From positions 29,772-93,771 of the forward strand of contig JBHJOA010000023.1 in assembly GCA_050330205.1 (NCBI GenBank): DNA of 64,000 nt. Reading direction: 5' to 3'. The position numbers were made by a program, and so were the translations under genes. The notes below the pieces were generated by a model that did no database searches, was not told the origin of the DNA, and saw only the letters and a list, made by a program, of their open reading frames with translations. The stretch is from Pelagibius sp050330205. Lineage in GTDB: Bacteria > Pseudomonadota > Alphaproteobacteria > Kiloniellales > Kiloniellaceae. Positions 45,333 through 54,858 of the stretch are shown here, piece after piece (the first letter of the stretch is position 1; each line of letters opens with the position of its first letter).

Positions 45333-45755
45333 TCAGCCTCCGAATATTTTCTTAAGGTTCTCGAAGCCGGCTTCGTAGATGCCGCTGATCGCCGCCACTG
45401 CGTCGCCCTCCGGCGCGCCTTTGGCCTCGAACTCGCTCGTCCACTCCACCGTGCAGCCCTCGCCGTCCTGGGCCTCGCGCACCCTCAGGGTCGCGGTGTA
45501 GTTGGCCACCGGCAGCGGACCGGAGACGATGGAGTAAGTGTAGCGCCGCTCCTTGTCGTCGATCTGCTCCAGCTTCTCCTCGATGGTGCCGCCGCCGACC
45601 AGCGACAGCTTGCGCAGGGTGCCGCCGTTCTGCTTCTCGAGCTGGCTCTTGGCGACGGCAGGATGCCAGTCCGGCAGCGCATTGAAGTTGCCGATGACGT
45701 CCCACACGGTTTTCGCCGGCACCGGAAGCTCGGTGGATGAACTGACCTTTGGCAT
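45333..45755 (-). CDS. SRPBCC-family protein
   Basis: A 140-residue START/SRPBCC fold protein (Bet v1-like). The pattern begins SSTELPVPAKTVWDVIGNFNALPDWHPAVAKS and ends in a long helix GDAVAAISGIYEAGFENLKKIFGG. The domain binds hydrophobic small molecules; the bacterial clade (polyketide cyclase/dehydrase-like) is of unknown role. It stands alone, with 86-bp and 100-bp gaps on either side. Confidence 0.88.
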   Translation of the reverse strand: MPKVSSSTELPVPAKTVWDVIGNFNALPDWHPAVAKSQLEKQNGGTLRKLSLVGGGTIEEKLEQIDDKERRYTYSIVSGPLPVANYTATLRVREAQDGEGCTVEWTSEFEAKGAPEGDAVAAISGIYEAGFENLKKIFGG

Positions 45756-45855
45756 GTCGTTGGACCTCCCGTCGTGGCGTTGTTCTTTATTGAGTCTTTG
45801 CGCAGGCGGTCAGTCTAGAACCTCCGGCGTGGCAGCGACAACCGAGCCGAACGGT

Positions 45856-46404
45856 CTACGCACGCCGCTCCAGCACAACGATGGAGTAGTCGGGCTGGCC
45901 TTCGCCGCCCGAGACCGGCGGGTCGCGCCGCACCTCCCGCCATTCCGCTTCATCGAGGTCGGGAAAGGTGGTGTCGCCCTCGGGGCGGGCGTGCACCTCG
46001 GTCAGGTAGATGCGCCGGGCCAGGGGCAGGGTCAGGAGGTAGATCTGGCCGCCGCCGATCACCATCACCTCGCCGGCACCGCTCTCCGCCGCCAGGTCCT
46101 GGGCACGGGCAAGGGCGTCGTTCACCGCGGCGAAGACCTCGACGCCCTCGGGCCGGAAGGCGGCATCGCGGGTGACCACGATGTTGGGGCGCCCCGGCAG
46201 CGGCCTGCCGATCGACTGGTAGGTCTTGCGGCCCATCACCACCGGCTTGCCGAGGGTCTGCGCCTTGAAGAACTTGAGGTCACCGGAGAGGTGCCAGGGC
46301 AGGCCACCGGTCTGGCCGATGACGCCGTTCTCGGCGCGCGCCAGGATGAGCGCCACGGGCACCTGCGCCTGGTGCTTGGCCGCCATTTGGGACGCGGTCC
46401 CCAT
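45856..46404 (-). CDS. folA: Dihydrofolate reductase
   Basis: A 182-residue DHFR, which reduces dihydrofolate with NADPH. It shows LILARAENGVIGQTGGLPWHLSGDLKFFK (19-47) with the active-site acidic residue in HLSGDLK, then VVMGRKTYQSIGRPLPGR and VMVIGGGQIY. ATG 46404 overlaps the thyA stop by 1 bp (TGATG); the Met at residue 7 is an alternative start. It regenerates folate used up by ThyA, so the coupling makes sense. Confidence 0.97.
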   Translation of the reverse strand: MGTASQMAAKHQAQVPVALILARAENGVIGQTGGLPWHLSGDLKFFKAQTLGKPVVMGRKTYQSIGRPLPGRPNIVVTRDAAFRPEGVEVFAAVNDALARAQDLAAESGAGEVMVIGGGQIYLLTLPLARRIYLTEVHARPEGDTTFPDLDEAEWREVRRDPPVSGGEGQPDYSIVVLERRA

Positions 46405-47198
46405 CAGACCGCGACGGGTGCCTTGATGTGCGGATGCGCCTCGTAGCCGACCAGCTCGAAGTCCTCGAAGCGGAAGGCAAAGAGATCGCGCACCTCCGGA
46501 TTGATCCTGAGGGTCGGCAAGGCGAGCGGCGAGCGCTGCAGCTGCAGGTCGGCCTGCTGCTGGTGGTTCACGTAGAGATGCGCGTCACCCAGGGTGTGCA
46601 CGAAGTCGCCCGGCCGCAGCCCGGAAACCTGCGCCACCATCATGGTAAGAAGGGCATAGGAGGCGATGTTGAAGGGCACGCCGAGAAAGATGTCGGCACT
46701 ACGCTGATAAAGCTGGCAGGAGAGACGTCCCTCGGCGACGTAGAACTGGAACAGGCAATGGCAGGGCGGCAGGGCCATGCGGTCGATCTCAGTCACGTTC
46801 CAGGCGGACACGATGAGGCGGCGCGAGTCCGGGTTGCTCTTCAACTGCTGCAGGAGGTTCGCGATCTGGTCGATGTGGCGGCCGTCGGGGGCGGGCCAGG
46901 AGCGCCACTGGGCGCCGTAGACCGGCCCGAGGTCGCCCTTCTCGTCGGCCCATTCGTCCCAGATGCTGACGCCGTGGCGCTTCAGGTAGGCGACGTTGGT
47001 GTCGCCCTGCAGGAACCACAGCAGCTCGTGGACGATCGACTTCAGGTGCAGCTTCTTGGTCGTCACCATCGGGAAGCCCTGGCCGAGGTCGAAGCGCATC
47101 TGGTGGCCGAAGAGGCTCTGGGTCCCGGTGCCGGTGCGGTCGCTCTTGTAGCAGCCTTCTTCGCGGACCCTGCGCAGGAGATCGAGGTATTGCTTCAC
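46404..47198 (-). CDS. thyA: Thymidylate synthase
   Basis: A 264-residue ThyA, which makes dTMP from dUMP using 5,10-methylene-THF. It shows DRTGTGTQSLFGHQMRFDL, the catalytic Cys in LPPCHCLFQFYV, and YNIAS-like FNIASYALLTMMVAQ, which contacts dUMP. The start is GTG 47198 with an AAGGA site. It is coupled to folA. The tmRNA gene lies upstream on the other strand. Confidence 0.97.
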   Translation of the reverse strand: MKQYLDLLRRVREEGCYKSDRTGTGTQSLFGHQMRFDLGQGFPMVTTKKLHLKSIVHELLWFLQGDTNVAYLKRHGVSIWDEWADEKGDLGPVYGAQWRSWPAPDGRHIDQIANLLQQLKSNPDSRRLIVSAWNVTEIDRMALPPCHCLFQFYVAEGRLSCQLYQRSADIFLGVPFNIASYALLTMMVAQVSGLRPGDFVHTLGDAHLYVNHQQQADLQLQRSPLALPTLRINPEVRDLFAFRFEDFELVGYEAHPHIKAPVAV

Positions 47199-47379
47199 GA
47201 CGGTCCTTCTTTCGCCTTGAATCCTCTTCGGGGTTCCTCGCCATAGGCCGAGCCGAGCCTCCGAGTCGGCCCAAAGTATCTTAGCGCAGATGACGGCCGC
47301 GATGCCCCCGGATTTCCGCCCTGGCGACCGCGCCCGCGTAGACCTTTTATCAATCAGTCAAAGTGCCTATATTGGGGGT

Positions 47380-47718
47380 GCCGGTTCGCCGGCTATGGTG
47401 CTAAACGGACCTGTGAAATAAGCGTGACGGACCCGGGGGCAGTACCCGGCGCCTCCACCAAACCTCCCCCAAAGGCGCGGAATTCTGGCGCTTCCGGGGG
47501 TTCTTGAGGGGGCGAAACAGGATCGACGTGCGTGGTAAAGATGGGTTCGGTGCCCGGCATGGTACCGCCGTTATCGGGCCGAAACTATAGTTGCGAACGA
47601 CAACTACAGTGAGGCTCGCCTCGCCGCTTAATTGCGGTCGGGTTAGCCGACTCTAAGTCCTAGACCTTCACAAGTGTAGGCGGGGTTCGGGGCGCACCTG
47701 GCAACAGAAGCGCCCCAC
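47380..47718 (+). ncRNA. ssrA: tmRNA (ssrA), circularly permuted two-piece form
   Basis: The acceptor piece comes first and ends in GGCGCCTCCACCA (CCA at 47458-47460). A 47-nt intervening loop follows, then the coding piece from GGGGGCGAAACAGGATCGAC (47508). Its 5' GGGGGC pairs with GCCTCC of the acceptor end to rebuild the tRNA-like domain. The tag frame is at 47593-47631. A hairpin GGGGCGC/GCGCCCC (47689-47716) lies near the 3' end. A -10 box TATATT at 47368-47373 fits a start near 47380. Outer ends are approximate. It rescues stalled ribosomes and tags the proteins for ClpXP, and is immediately followed by sspB. Confidence 0.95.
47593..47631 (+). other. tmRNA tag reading frame, ANDNYSEARLAA
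   Basis: Codons from the GCG resume codon to TAA read Ala-Asn-Asp-Asn-Tyr-Ser-Glu-Ala-Arg-Leu-Ala-Ala; with the Ala carried by tmRNA the tag is AANDNYSEARLAA. The ANDN start suits SspB binding and the LAA end is the ClpX degron. It resembles the Caulobacter-type ANDNFAEEFAVAA and other alphaproteobacterial tags, with Ser at position 6. Confidence 0.95.
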
Positions 47719-47806
47719 TTCGGGCAACCGCAAGCGGGCCCGGCAGGGGGCCAGGGGGAGCAATATCCCCGGCAAGAGAAATTCAGAGGCTGGTCTGGAC
47801 GGGGAC

Positions 47807-48355
47807 GTGACGGACGAAAGGACAAGCGGCGACCTGCGATACGATCGCATGGTGGAAGACGCGCTGCGCAGCGTCGTGCGACGCGCGCTGATCCACGTCG
47901 CCGAGCACGGCCTGCCGGGCAACCACCACTTCTACATCACCTTCCGCACCGACCACCCGGGCAGCGAGATTCCGCAGCCGCTGAGCGATCGCTATCCCGG
48001 CGAGATGACCATCGTGCTGCAGCACCAGTTCTGGGGTCTCGAGGTCGACGAGCACCAGTTCTGCGTCACCCTCAGTTTCTCCGACGTGCCGCATCGCCTT
48101 GTCGTGCCCTTCGCCGCGGTGACCGCCTTTGCCGACCCCTCCGTGCGCTTCGGCCTGCAGTTCGATGTCGAATCGGCCGAAGGTCCAGGCGACAGCACAG
48201 CCGGCGGGCAGTCCGGCGAAAGCCAGGGCGTGTTCGAAAGCGGACCTGTGGCGTTGCTCGACGAGGGCGCCGAAAGCAACGACGCCGAAGCCGCGGACGG
48301 CAAAAAGGAAAAGGGCGACAAGGTCGTCACCCTGGACGCCTTCCGCAAGAAATAG
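47807..48355 (+). CDS. sspB: SspB, ClpXP adaptor for ssrA-tagged proteins (alphaproteobacterial type)
   Basis: A 182-residue adaptor. The folded domain (about 5-125) matches SspB-alpha (DUF1321): YDRMVEDALRSVVRRALIHVAEHGLPGNHHFYITFRTDHPG. Then comes an acidic, flexible linker (130-168) and the C-terminal ClpX-docking motif KVVTLDAFRKK. It binds tmRNA-tagged substrates and delivers them to ClpXP. The start is GTG 47807 after GGACGGGG. It lies 90 bp behind its functional partner, the tmRNA gene, on the same strand. Confidence 0.95.
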   Translation: MTDERTSGDLRYDRMVEDALRSVVRRALIHVAEHGLPGNHHFYITFRTDHPGSEIPQPLSDRYPGEMTIVLQHQFWGLEVDEHQFCVTLSFSDVPHRLVVPFAAVTAFADPSVRFGLQFDVESAEGPGDSTAGGQSGESQGVFESGPVALLDEGAESNDAEAADGKKEKGDKVVTLDAFRKK

Positions 48356-48415
48356 CCGCGGCCGCCGGGCGGACGCTTCCTGGAAATTCAGCGATGGCGG
48401 GCCGGGCCCAACGGC

Positions 48416-48616
48416 CTAGTGGCGCTTGCCCATGGTGGCAGGATCCCAGCGCTGGGTTTGCTTCTGGCTGGGTGACTTGCCCAGGCTGTCGGCGACGGCG
48501 GGGCGCCGCACCAGTCCGACGAACTCTTCGAAGCGCCGCTTCAGCTCGCGCCGTTCCTCCAGGGTCATTTCGGACTCGGGAATCTCGCTGAGATCGCGGT
48601 GTCGGATATCGTCCAT
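48416..48616 (-). CDS. Small hypothetical protein
   Basis: A 66-residue charged protein (MDDIRHRDLSEIPESEMTLEERRELKRRFEEFVG...). A central amphipathic helix rich in Glu/Arg is followed by a basic tail (SQKQTQRWDPATMGKRH). A very good AAGGAG site precedes ATG 48616, so it is probably expressed; no membrane segments, Cys pairs or known motifs are visible. It converges on sspB (60-bp gap) and faces the hydrolase gene divergently. Confidence 0.65.
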   Translation of the reverse strand: MDDIRHRDLSEIPESEMTLEERRELKRRFEEFVGLVRRPAVADSLGKSPSQKQTQRWDPATMGKRH

Positions 48617-48794
48617 GGGCTGCTCCTTGGCTTCCGGGGGGGCTTCCGGGGGCCGGCCAGGGATGCGATGCGCCCTTGGACGGCGCGGCCCCGGGACTGC
48701 GCCCTGCGCGGGGCTATCATCCCGCCCCTTGGTTAAGGCTGTGTTATCGTCCGGCCGCTTTTGCTTCCCCACCGCCCCAAACCCCGCGATTCTC

Positions 48795-49439
48795 TTGGAA
48801 AACCTCAAAAGTCCGCCGGAATTCCTGATCGACGCCGCGCCCGGCCCGGGCGCAGCGCCGCTCACCTTCGCCTTCGCCCACGGCGCCGGCGCGCCGATGG
48901 ACACCCCCTTCATGGATTTCTTCGCCCACGGGCTGGCCGCGCGTGGCTGGCGGGTGGTGCGCTTCGAGTTCCCCTACATGGCGCAGCGGCGTCACGCCCC
49001 GAAGCGACCGCCGCCGGACCGTCCCCCGGTGCTGCTGGAAACCTGGCGGCAGGTCATCGCCGCCCTGGGGCCGGAGAGCCTGGTGATCGGCGGCAAGTCC
49101 ATGGGCGGGCGCATCGCCAGCCTGGTCGCCGACGAGACCGGCGTCAGGGGCCTTGCCTGCCTCGGCTATCCGTTCCACCCGGCCGGCAAACCCGAACGCC
49201 TGCGCACCGGGCACCTGGCGGCCCTGAAGACCCCCTGCCTGGTCTGCCAGGGCACCCGCGACGCCCTGGGCAATGCCGCGGAGGTGGCGGGCTACGATCT
49301 CGCCGCGACCATCCGCCTGCACTGGGCGGAGGACGGCGACCACGATCTCAAGCCGCGCAAGGCCAGCGGCCGCACCGCCGAGCGGAACTGGACCGAAGCC
49401 GTCGAGGCGCTGGACGGCTTCTTCCGCGCACTCGCCTAG
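48795..49439 (+). CDS. Alpha/beta-fold hydrolase (KANL3/Tex30-like)
   Basis: A 214-residue hydrolase: FAFAHGAGAPMDTPFMDFFAHGLAARGWRVVRFEFPYM, nucleophile elbow GGKSMGGRIAS, DxxR-like LVCQGTRDALG (catalytic Asp), and the C-terminal His in WAEDGDHDLKPRK. This is the KANL3/Tex30-type family with no known bacterial substrate. I used TTG 48795 because homologous sequence starts just after it; the frame is open further upstream, so the start is uncertain. It converges on the VOC gene (9-bp gap). Confidence 0.8.
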   Translation: MENLKSPPEFLIDAAPGPGAAPLTFAFAHGAGAPMDTPFMDFFAHGLAARGWRVVRFEFPYMAQRRHAPKRPPPDRPPVLLETWRQVIAALGPESLVIGGKSMGGRIASLVADETGVRGLACLGYPFHPAGKPERLRTGHLAALKTPCLVCQGTRDALGNAAEVAGYDLAATIRLHWAEDGDHDLKPRKASGRTAERNWTEAVEALDGFFRALA

Positions 49440-49448
49440 GTCGTCCGA

Positions 49449-49874
49449 TCAATCCGAGGCGGTCAGCGCCTCCGGCGGGATGTGCACCAGCTCGAACTTC
49501 AGGCCGTCCGGGTCGGCGAAGAACACCGCGTAATAGCCGGGCAGGTAATCGTAAACCGCCGGCGCATCGAGCACCTCGATGCCCTCGCGGCGCAGCAGAT
49601 CGTAGCAGCGGTCCACGGTCTCGCGGCTGTCGGCGTTGAAGGCGAAGTGGTGGAAGCCCGGCGCGTAGCGCTCGACCGCCTTGCCGGCGTGCTCCGGACG
49701 GGCCTGCCAGAGGTTGATGGCATAGCCGCCGGACGCCGCCCAGAGCGACATATCAGGCAGCTCCTCGACCGGCCGGTAGCCGAGGAACCCAAGCAGCGGG
49801 CCATAGAAGCGCTCCGTCGAGCGGGCGAGGTCGCTGACGGTGATGCCCAGGTGGTTCATGCTGCCCAGGGTCAT
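49449..49874 (-). CDS. VOC-family (glyoxalase/dioxygenase superfamily) protein
   Basis: A 141-residue VOC protein with the paired beta-alpha-beta-beta-beta modules: MNHLGITVSDLARSTERFYGPLLGFLGY and FHHFAFNADSRETVDRCYDLL...DPDGLKFELVH. The metal-site candidates are H8, H76 and E130 (approximate numbering). The substrate is unknown. It is divergent from the WYL regulator gene across a repeat-rich 113-bp gap, so that regulator probably controls it. Confidence 0.9.
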   Translation of the reverse strand: MTLGSMNHLGITVSDLARSTERFYGPLLGFLGYRPVEELPDMSLWAASGGYAINLWQARPEHAGKAVERYAPGFHHFAFNADSRETVDRCYDLLRREGIEVLDAPAVYDYLPGYYAVFFADPDGLKFELVHIPPEALTASD

Positions 49875-49928
49875 GGCGGAAGCCTCCTGAATGCCCGGTC
49901 TGAAAATCGCCCCTGGAGATAACAGAAT

Positions 49929-49980
49929 CCTCCTGACAACATGCTGTCAGCATGGTTTTGTTAGGATCACTGTCAGGAGG
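49929..49980. promoter_or_regulatory. Nested inverted repeats between VOC gene and WYL-regulator gene
   Basis: CTGACA-N6-TGTCAG (49933-49950) is a perfect spaced palindrome and overlaps ATGCTG-T-CAGCAT (49941-49953). A wider perfect 10-bp pair, CCTCCTGACA (49929-49938) and TGTCAGGAGG (49971-49980), encloses them; its right arm contains the AGGAGG ribosome-binding site of the regulator gene. The TGACA/TGTCA words suit a YafY/WYL operator, and in mRNA the wide pair could mask the ribosome-binding site. Confidence 0.55.
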
Positions 49981-49987
49981 AGACAGG

Positions 49988-50719
49988 ATGCGTCGCGCTG
50001 ACAGATTATTCCAGATAGTCCAGGAGCTTAGGCGCCGAAAGCTGGTGACGGCCCGGCAGCTTGCCGGCACCCTGGAGGTGTCGGAACGGACCATCTACCG
50101 GGACATCCGCGACCTTGCCGCCTCCGGCGTGCCGATCGAGGGCGAGGCCGGCGTCGGCTACGTGCTGCAGCGCGGCTACGACCTGCCGCCGCTGATGTTC
50201 ACCGAGGAAGAGATCGAAGCCCTGGTGCTGGGCGCCCGCATCATCGAGTCCTGGGCCGATGCAGCCCTGGCCAAGGCCGCCGGCGACGTGGTGGCCAAGG
50301 TCGAGGCGGTACTGCCCGAGGGACTGCGCGAGCAGGTTTCACGCACACCGCTGGCCGCCCCTGCCGACCACCGGGCCGCGCCCCTGAGCGTCGATGCCGC
50401 CGCCATTCGCGCCGCGCTCCGCAGCCGCCGCAAGCTGCATTTCCACTATTGCAACGCCGAGGGCCGGGCCAGCGAACGCGCGGTGCGGCCCCTGGCGCTG
50501 GCCTTCTACGGCCCGGTCTGGCTGCTCATCGCCTGGTGCGAGCTGCGCGAGGATTTCCGCGCCTTCCGACTGGACCGCATGCGCGATATGACAGTCCTGG
50601 AGGCGCGCTTCGCCGAGGAGCGCGGAAAGACCCTGCACGACTTCGTCGTCGCCGACCGGGCGCGACGAGCCGAGGAGCGCGAGCGGACCGCGGTGCTGCC
50701 GGCAGCAGCCGGCGAGTGA
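49988..50719 (+). CDS. YafY-family transcriptional regulator (HTH plus WYL domain)
   Basis: A 243-residue regulator. The N-terminal winged HTH_11-type domain (about 2-55, RLFQIVQELRRRKLVTARQLAGTLEVSERTIYRDIRDLAASGVPI) is followed by a WYL domain (about 135-215, RKLHFHYCNAEGRASERAVRPLALAFYGPVWLLIAWCELREDFRAFRLDRM). WYL domains may sense nucleic-acid or nucleotide ligands; many YafY proteins repress a neighbouring small gene. ATG 49988 is fixed by its AGGAGG site. It faces the VOC gene divergently. Confidence 0.93.
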   Translation: MRRADRLFQIVQELRRRKLVTARQLAGTLEVSERTIYRDIRDLAASGVPIEGEAGVGYVLQRGYDLPPLMFTEEEIEALVLGARIIESWADAALAKAAGDVVAKVEAVLPEGLREQVSRTPLAAPADHRAAPLSVDAAAIRAALRSRRKLHFHYCNAEGRASERAVRPLALAFYGPVWLLIAWCELREDFRAFRLDRMRDMTVLEARFAEERGKTLHDFVVADRARRAEERERTAVLPAAAGE

Positions 50720-50853
50720 CGGGCGTCAGCGGCCGGATGCTCCGTTAGAAACTTCCGGTAGGGCCTGCGGGTTTCGAAGAGATGCCGTTCTTCTTATGCG
50801 TACCGATCAGACCGTCCGGCGCGGGCGCTGCGCCGACCGATGGCGATCCGGCT

Positions 50854-50883
50854 GACGGGGCTGCGCTGACCGGCAGCCCCGTC
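50854..50883. terminator. Hairpin terminator after the chemoreceptor gene
   Basis: GACGGGGCTGC (50854-50864) pairs perfectly with GCAGCCCCGTC (50873-50883) across an 8-nt loop, 13 bp downstream of the chemoreceptor stop on the minus strand. No T-run is present, so strength is uncertain. Confidence 0.5.
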
Positions 50884-50896
50884 CCCGGCGCAGCCG

Positions 50897-52660
50897 TCAG
50901 CCCGCCCGCAGACCGGAAATGAACTTGCCGACCTCGCCGCGCAGCAGTTCCGACTGGCGCGACAGCTGGCCGGCCGACTCCAGAACCTCGCTCGCCGCGG
51001 CACCGGTCTGCTCCGCAGCCTGGCGGACGCCGACGATGTTGCTGGCCACCTCCTGCGTTCCGGCGGCTGCCTGCTGCACATTGCGCGAGATCTCGCCGGT
51101 GGCGGCATTCTGCTGCTCCACTGCCGCGGCGATTCCGTGGGCGTTCTGGCTGATCTGCTTGATCACCGTCACGATACCCTCGATCACGCCGACGGTACCG
51201 CCGGTCGCGTTCTGCATCCCCTCGACCTGCTGAGCGATTTCCTGCGTTGCCTTGGCGGTCTGGGTTGCCAGTGACTTCACCTCCCCCGCCACCACGGCAA
51301 AGCCCTTGCCCGCCTCGCCGGCGCGGGCCGCCTCGATGGTGGCGTTGAGCGCCAGGAGATTGGTCTGCTCGGCAATGTCCTGGATCAGGCTCACCACGGC
51401 GCCGATCTTTTGTGCCGCCTCGGCGAGACCGTTCACCGACTGGCTGGCGCGATCGGCGTCCTCGACCGCCTGCTGCGAAACCTTGTTGGTCTCGGCGATC
51501 TGGCGGGCAATCTCGGCGATCGAGGCCGAGAGTTCCTCCGAGGCGGTGGCAACCGTCTGCACGTTTGCCGAAGCTTCCTCCGAAGCGCCGGCAACGCTGG
51601 TGGACTGGGCGTTGGTCTGCTCTGCGGTCGACGACATCGATTGAGCGGTGGCCTGCAGCTCCGTCGCCGCGGCAGAAACCGTGTCGACGACACCGCCGAC
51701 AGTTGCTTCGAAGGTTTCAGCCAATTGCAGCATCTGGCGCCGCTTTTCTTCCTCCTGGCGTGCCTCTTCCTCGGCGCGCTCGTCCTCCAGCCGCTTCAAC
51801 TCGATGGTCTTTTCCTTGAAGGTCACGAAGGCGTCGGCCACCTGGCCGATCTCGTCCCTGCTCTTGACGTTGACTTCCGCGGAGGTGTCGCCCTCGGCGA
51901 GCCGATTGAGCGCGTTGACCACCTGGCCGAGCGGACGGGCGACGCCGACCCTCGTGAACCACACCGCCACGGCGAAGCCGATCACGGCGGAGAGGATCGA
52001 TACCACGGTCATCTGCAGGATGGCCGCCTTCTCGTGCTCCTCGGCAGTGCGCACCGCCGCCATGGTGAAGGCTGTGATCTCTTCCAGCAGCGCGGCGAGC
52101 TCATGGTTCAACTTTTCTTCTTCCGCTTCGATTCCATGCACCAGCGAAAGCGCCTCCTGGGTGCGGCCGGCATGGACCAGCTTGAAGATCTCAACGGCAT
52201 GACCGTGATAGGATTTGTGCTCTCCTTCGATCTGGTGCAGTGCCGACAGGACCTTCTCGAACTCGGCCCTCTGCTCGGCGGTGTGCGCGCGGCCCATCGC
52301 CGTCTCGGCAAGCCGCTCGCCGGCCAAGATCTCCTCGTCGACAACCGCGGAGAGCCTCTCGAACTCGGCTTCCACCGCCGCCAACTCCTCGGGCGTGGTC
52401 TCGGCCACGAGGCCACTGAGCCGCAGGATGCGCTCGAGCAGCACGGCCTGCTCCAACTGGTGCACGGTGACGCGGCTGACTATCTCGGTCAGCGGCATGT
52501 CGTCTTCGGCGATGGCCTCGATCTCCAGGCCGATGCGGCTCATCTGCCAGATGCCGATGGTCGCGACGACCACGGTGGCCATGAGGCAGAGGCCGACGAT
52601 GCCCAGCAGCTTGTGCATGACCGTAGTACCGACGCGGCCGGCCCATTTGAAGATTTGCAT
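50897..52660 (-). CDS. Methyl-accepting chemotaxis protein
   Basis: A 587-residue chemoreceptor. Membrane helices are at about 16-37 and 216-236, enclosing a ~178-residue helical periplasmic sensor (four-helix-bundle type; ligand unknown). HAMP is about 237-290, followed by a charged coil (EDERAEEEARQEEEKRRQ), and the signalling domain spans 330-580 with the hairpin-tip sequence LIQDIAEQTNLLALNATIEAARAGEAGKGFAVVAGEVKSLA, which contacts CheA/CheW. No che genes are adjacent, so it is an orphan receptor feeding a pathway encoded elsewhere. It is divergent from fumC across a long AT-rich gap. Confidence 0.96.
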   Translation of the reverse strand: MQIFKWAGRVGTTVMHKLLGIVGLCLMATVVVATIGIWQMSRIGLEIEAIAEDDMPLTEIVSRVTVHQLEQAVLLERILRLSGLVAETTPEELAAVEAEFERLSAVVDEEILAGERLAETAMGRAHTAEQRAEFEKVLSALHQIEGEHKSYHGHAVEIFKLVHAGRTQEALSLVHGIEAEEEKLNHELAALLEEITAFTMAAVRTAEEHEKAAILQMTVVSILSAVIGFAVAVWFTRVGVARPLGQVVNALNRLAEGDTSAEVNVKSRDEIGQVADAFVTFKEKTIELKRLEDERAEEEARQEEEKRRQMLQLAETFEATVGGVVDTVSAAATELQATAQSMSSTAEQTNAQSTSVAGASEEASANVQTVATASEELSASIAEIARQIAETNKVSQQAVEDADRASQSVNGLAEAAQKIGAVVSLIQDIAEQTNLLALNATIEAARAGEAGKGFAVVAGEVKSLATQTAKATQEIAQQVEGMQNATGGTVGVIEGIVTVIKQISQNAHGIAAAVEQQNAATGEISRNVQQAAAGTQEVASNIVGVRQAAEQTGAAASEVLESAGQLSRQSELLRGEVGKFISGLRAG

Positions 52661-53179
52661 GTCTCACTCCAGATTCCGTCCTGAGCTGACGCAGGACTGT
52701 CGTCGCCCTCAACGACGAAGGCCTTCATGGCGAGGACAGCTGGAAGTTCGCTTGACTACGGGAGCGTGCTGCCTGCCTGCGCGCCAGGCGCTCGACTCTG
52801 AAAACGGCGGACAATTGTCTATCCAGCCCGATGTACAAGAAACAAACTCCTCGACAACCGGAGTAATTGAGAGATCTACGAATTAAATTTTCCTAAATTC
52901 ATAGAATTATTATCCAGAAATACTTCTAATGTATAGTATACCTACCCATTGGTATTATACTAACCAGAGTGTCCATAGCTGAAGGTGATCTATTCATGAT
53001 CTCAATACGACTATGATCATCCTTTAAACCCGACAGCCATGTAGGGTTGCACCTGCCGCCGACCGCCACGCCATGCCGTTCAACGTGGGCTTGGCGGCGC
53101 CGGACGAGACTCCTAAACTCCGGACCGCCCGCTCCCGCCAGGCGGGCCCCAGCCGCAACCATTCGGGATTCCGACACCG
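52661..53179. other. 519-bp AT-rich divergent region between chemoreceptor and fumC
   Basis: No gene is seen. The part from about 52860 to 53030 is far richer in A+T than its surroundings. It has GTATAGTATAC (52931-52941, perfect odd palindrome), the pair TAGTATACC/GGTATTATACTA (52934-52942, 52951-52962) with a 3-nt bulge, and AAGGTGATC with GATCATCCTT (52982-52990, 53015-53024). This is the promoter zone for both genes and may bind a nucleoid or DNA-bending protein. Confidence 0.45.
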
Positions 53180-54597
<1,418 letters not shown>

Positions 54598-54601
<4 letters not shown>

Positions 54602-54858
54602 ACGGCGCGCCGCCGCTGCGAATTCGCAAGCGCTCGGTGAAGATCGCCGGCCACAGCACTTCGCTGTCGCTGGAGGGAGATTTCTGGGACGCCCTGAAGG
54701 AGGTCGCCGCCGGGCGCGGGCTATCGCTCAACGCCCTCATCGAGGAGATCGACCGCGGGCGCGGCGGCAACCTCTCCAGCGCCGTGCGGGTCTACCTGCT
54801 GAACCACTTCCGCGGCGCGGCGGTATCTAGCCTCCGAGGCCCTTCAGAAGGTTTCTGA
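54598..54858 (+). CDS. Ribbon-helix-helix domain protein (RHH_4 type)
   Basis: An 86-residue protein with the pattern RKRSVKIAGHSTSLSLEGDFWDALKEVAAGRGLSLNALIEEID...NLSSAVRVYLLNHFR, matching the alphaproteobacterial RHH_4 family. These are probably DNA-binding, but targets are unknown. ATG 54598 overlaps the fumC stop (ATGA), so it is made with FumC. Its last 32 bp overlap the 3' end of the convergent AsmA gene, a tail-to-tail overlap. It might regulate fumC or respond to TCA status; this is speculation. Confidence 0.88.

Noticed and set aside
52926..53177. An 83-codon frame on the minus strand upstream of fumC
   Set aside because: No ribosome-binding site or family pattern, and it crosses the AT-rich repeat block that looks regulatory.
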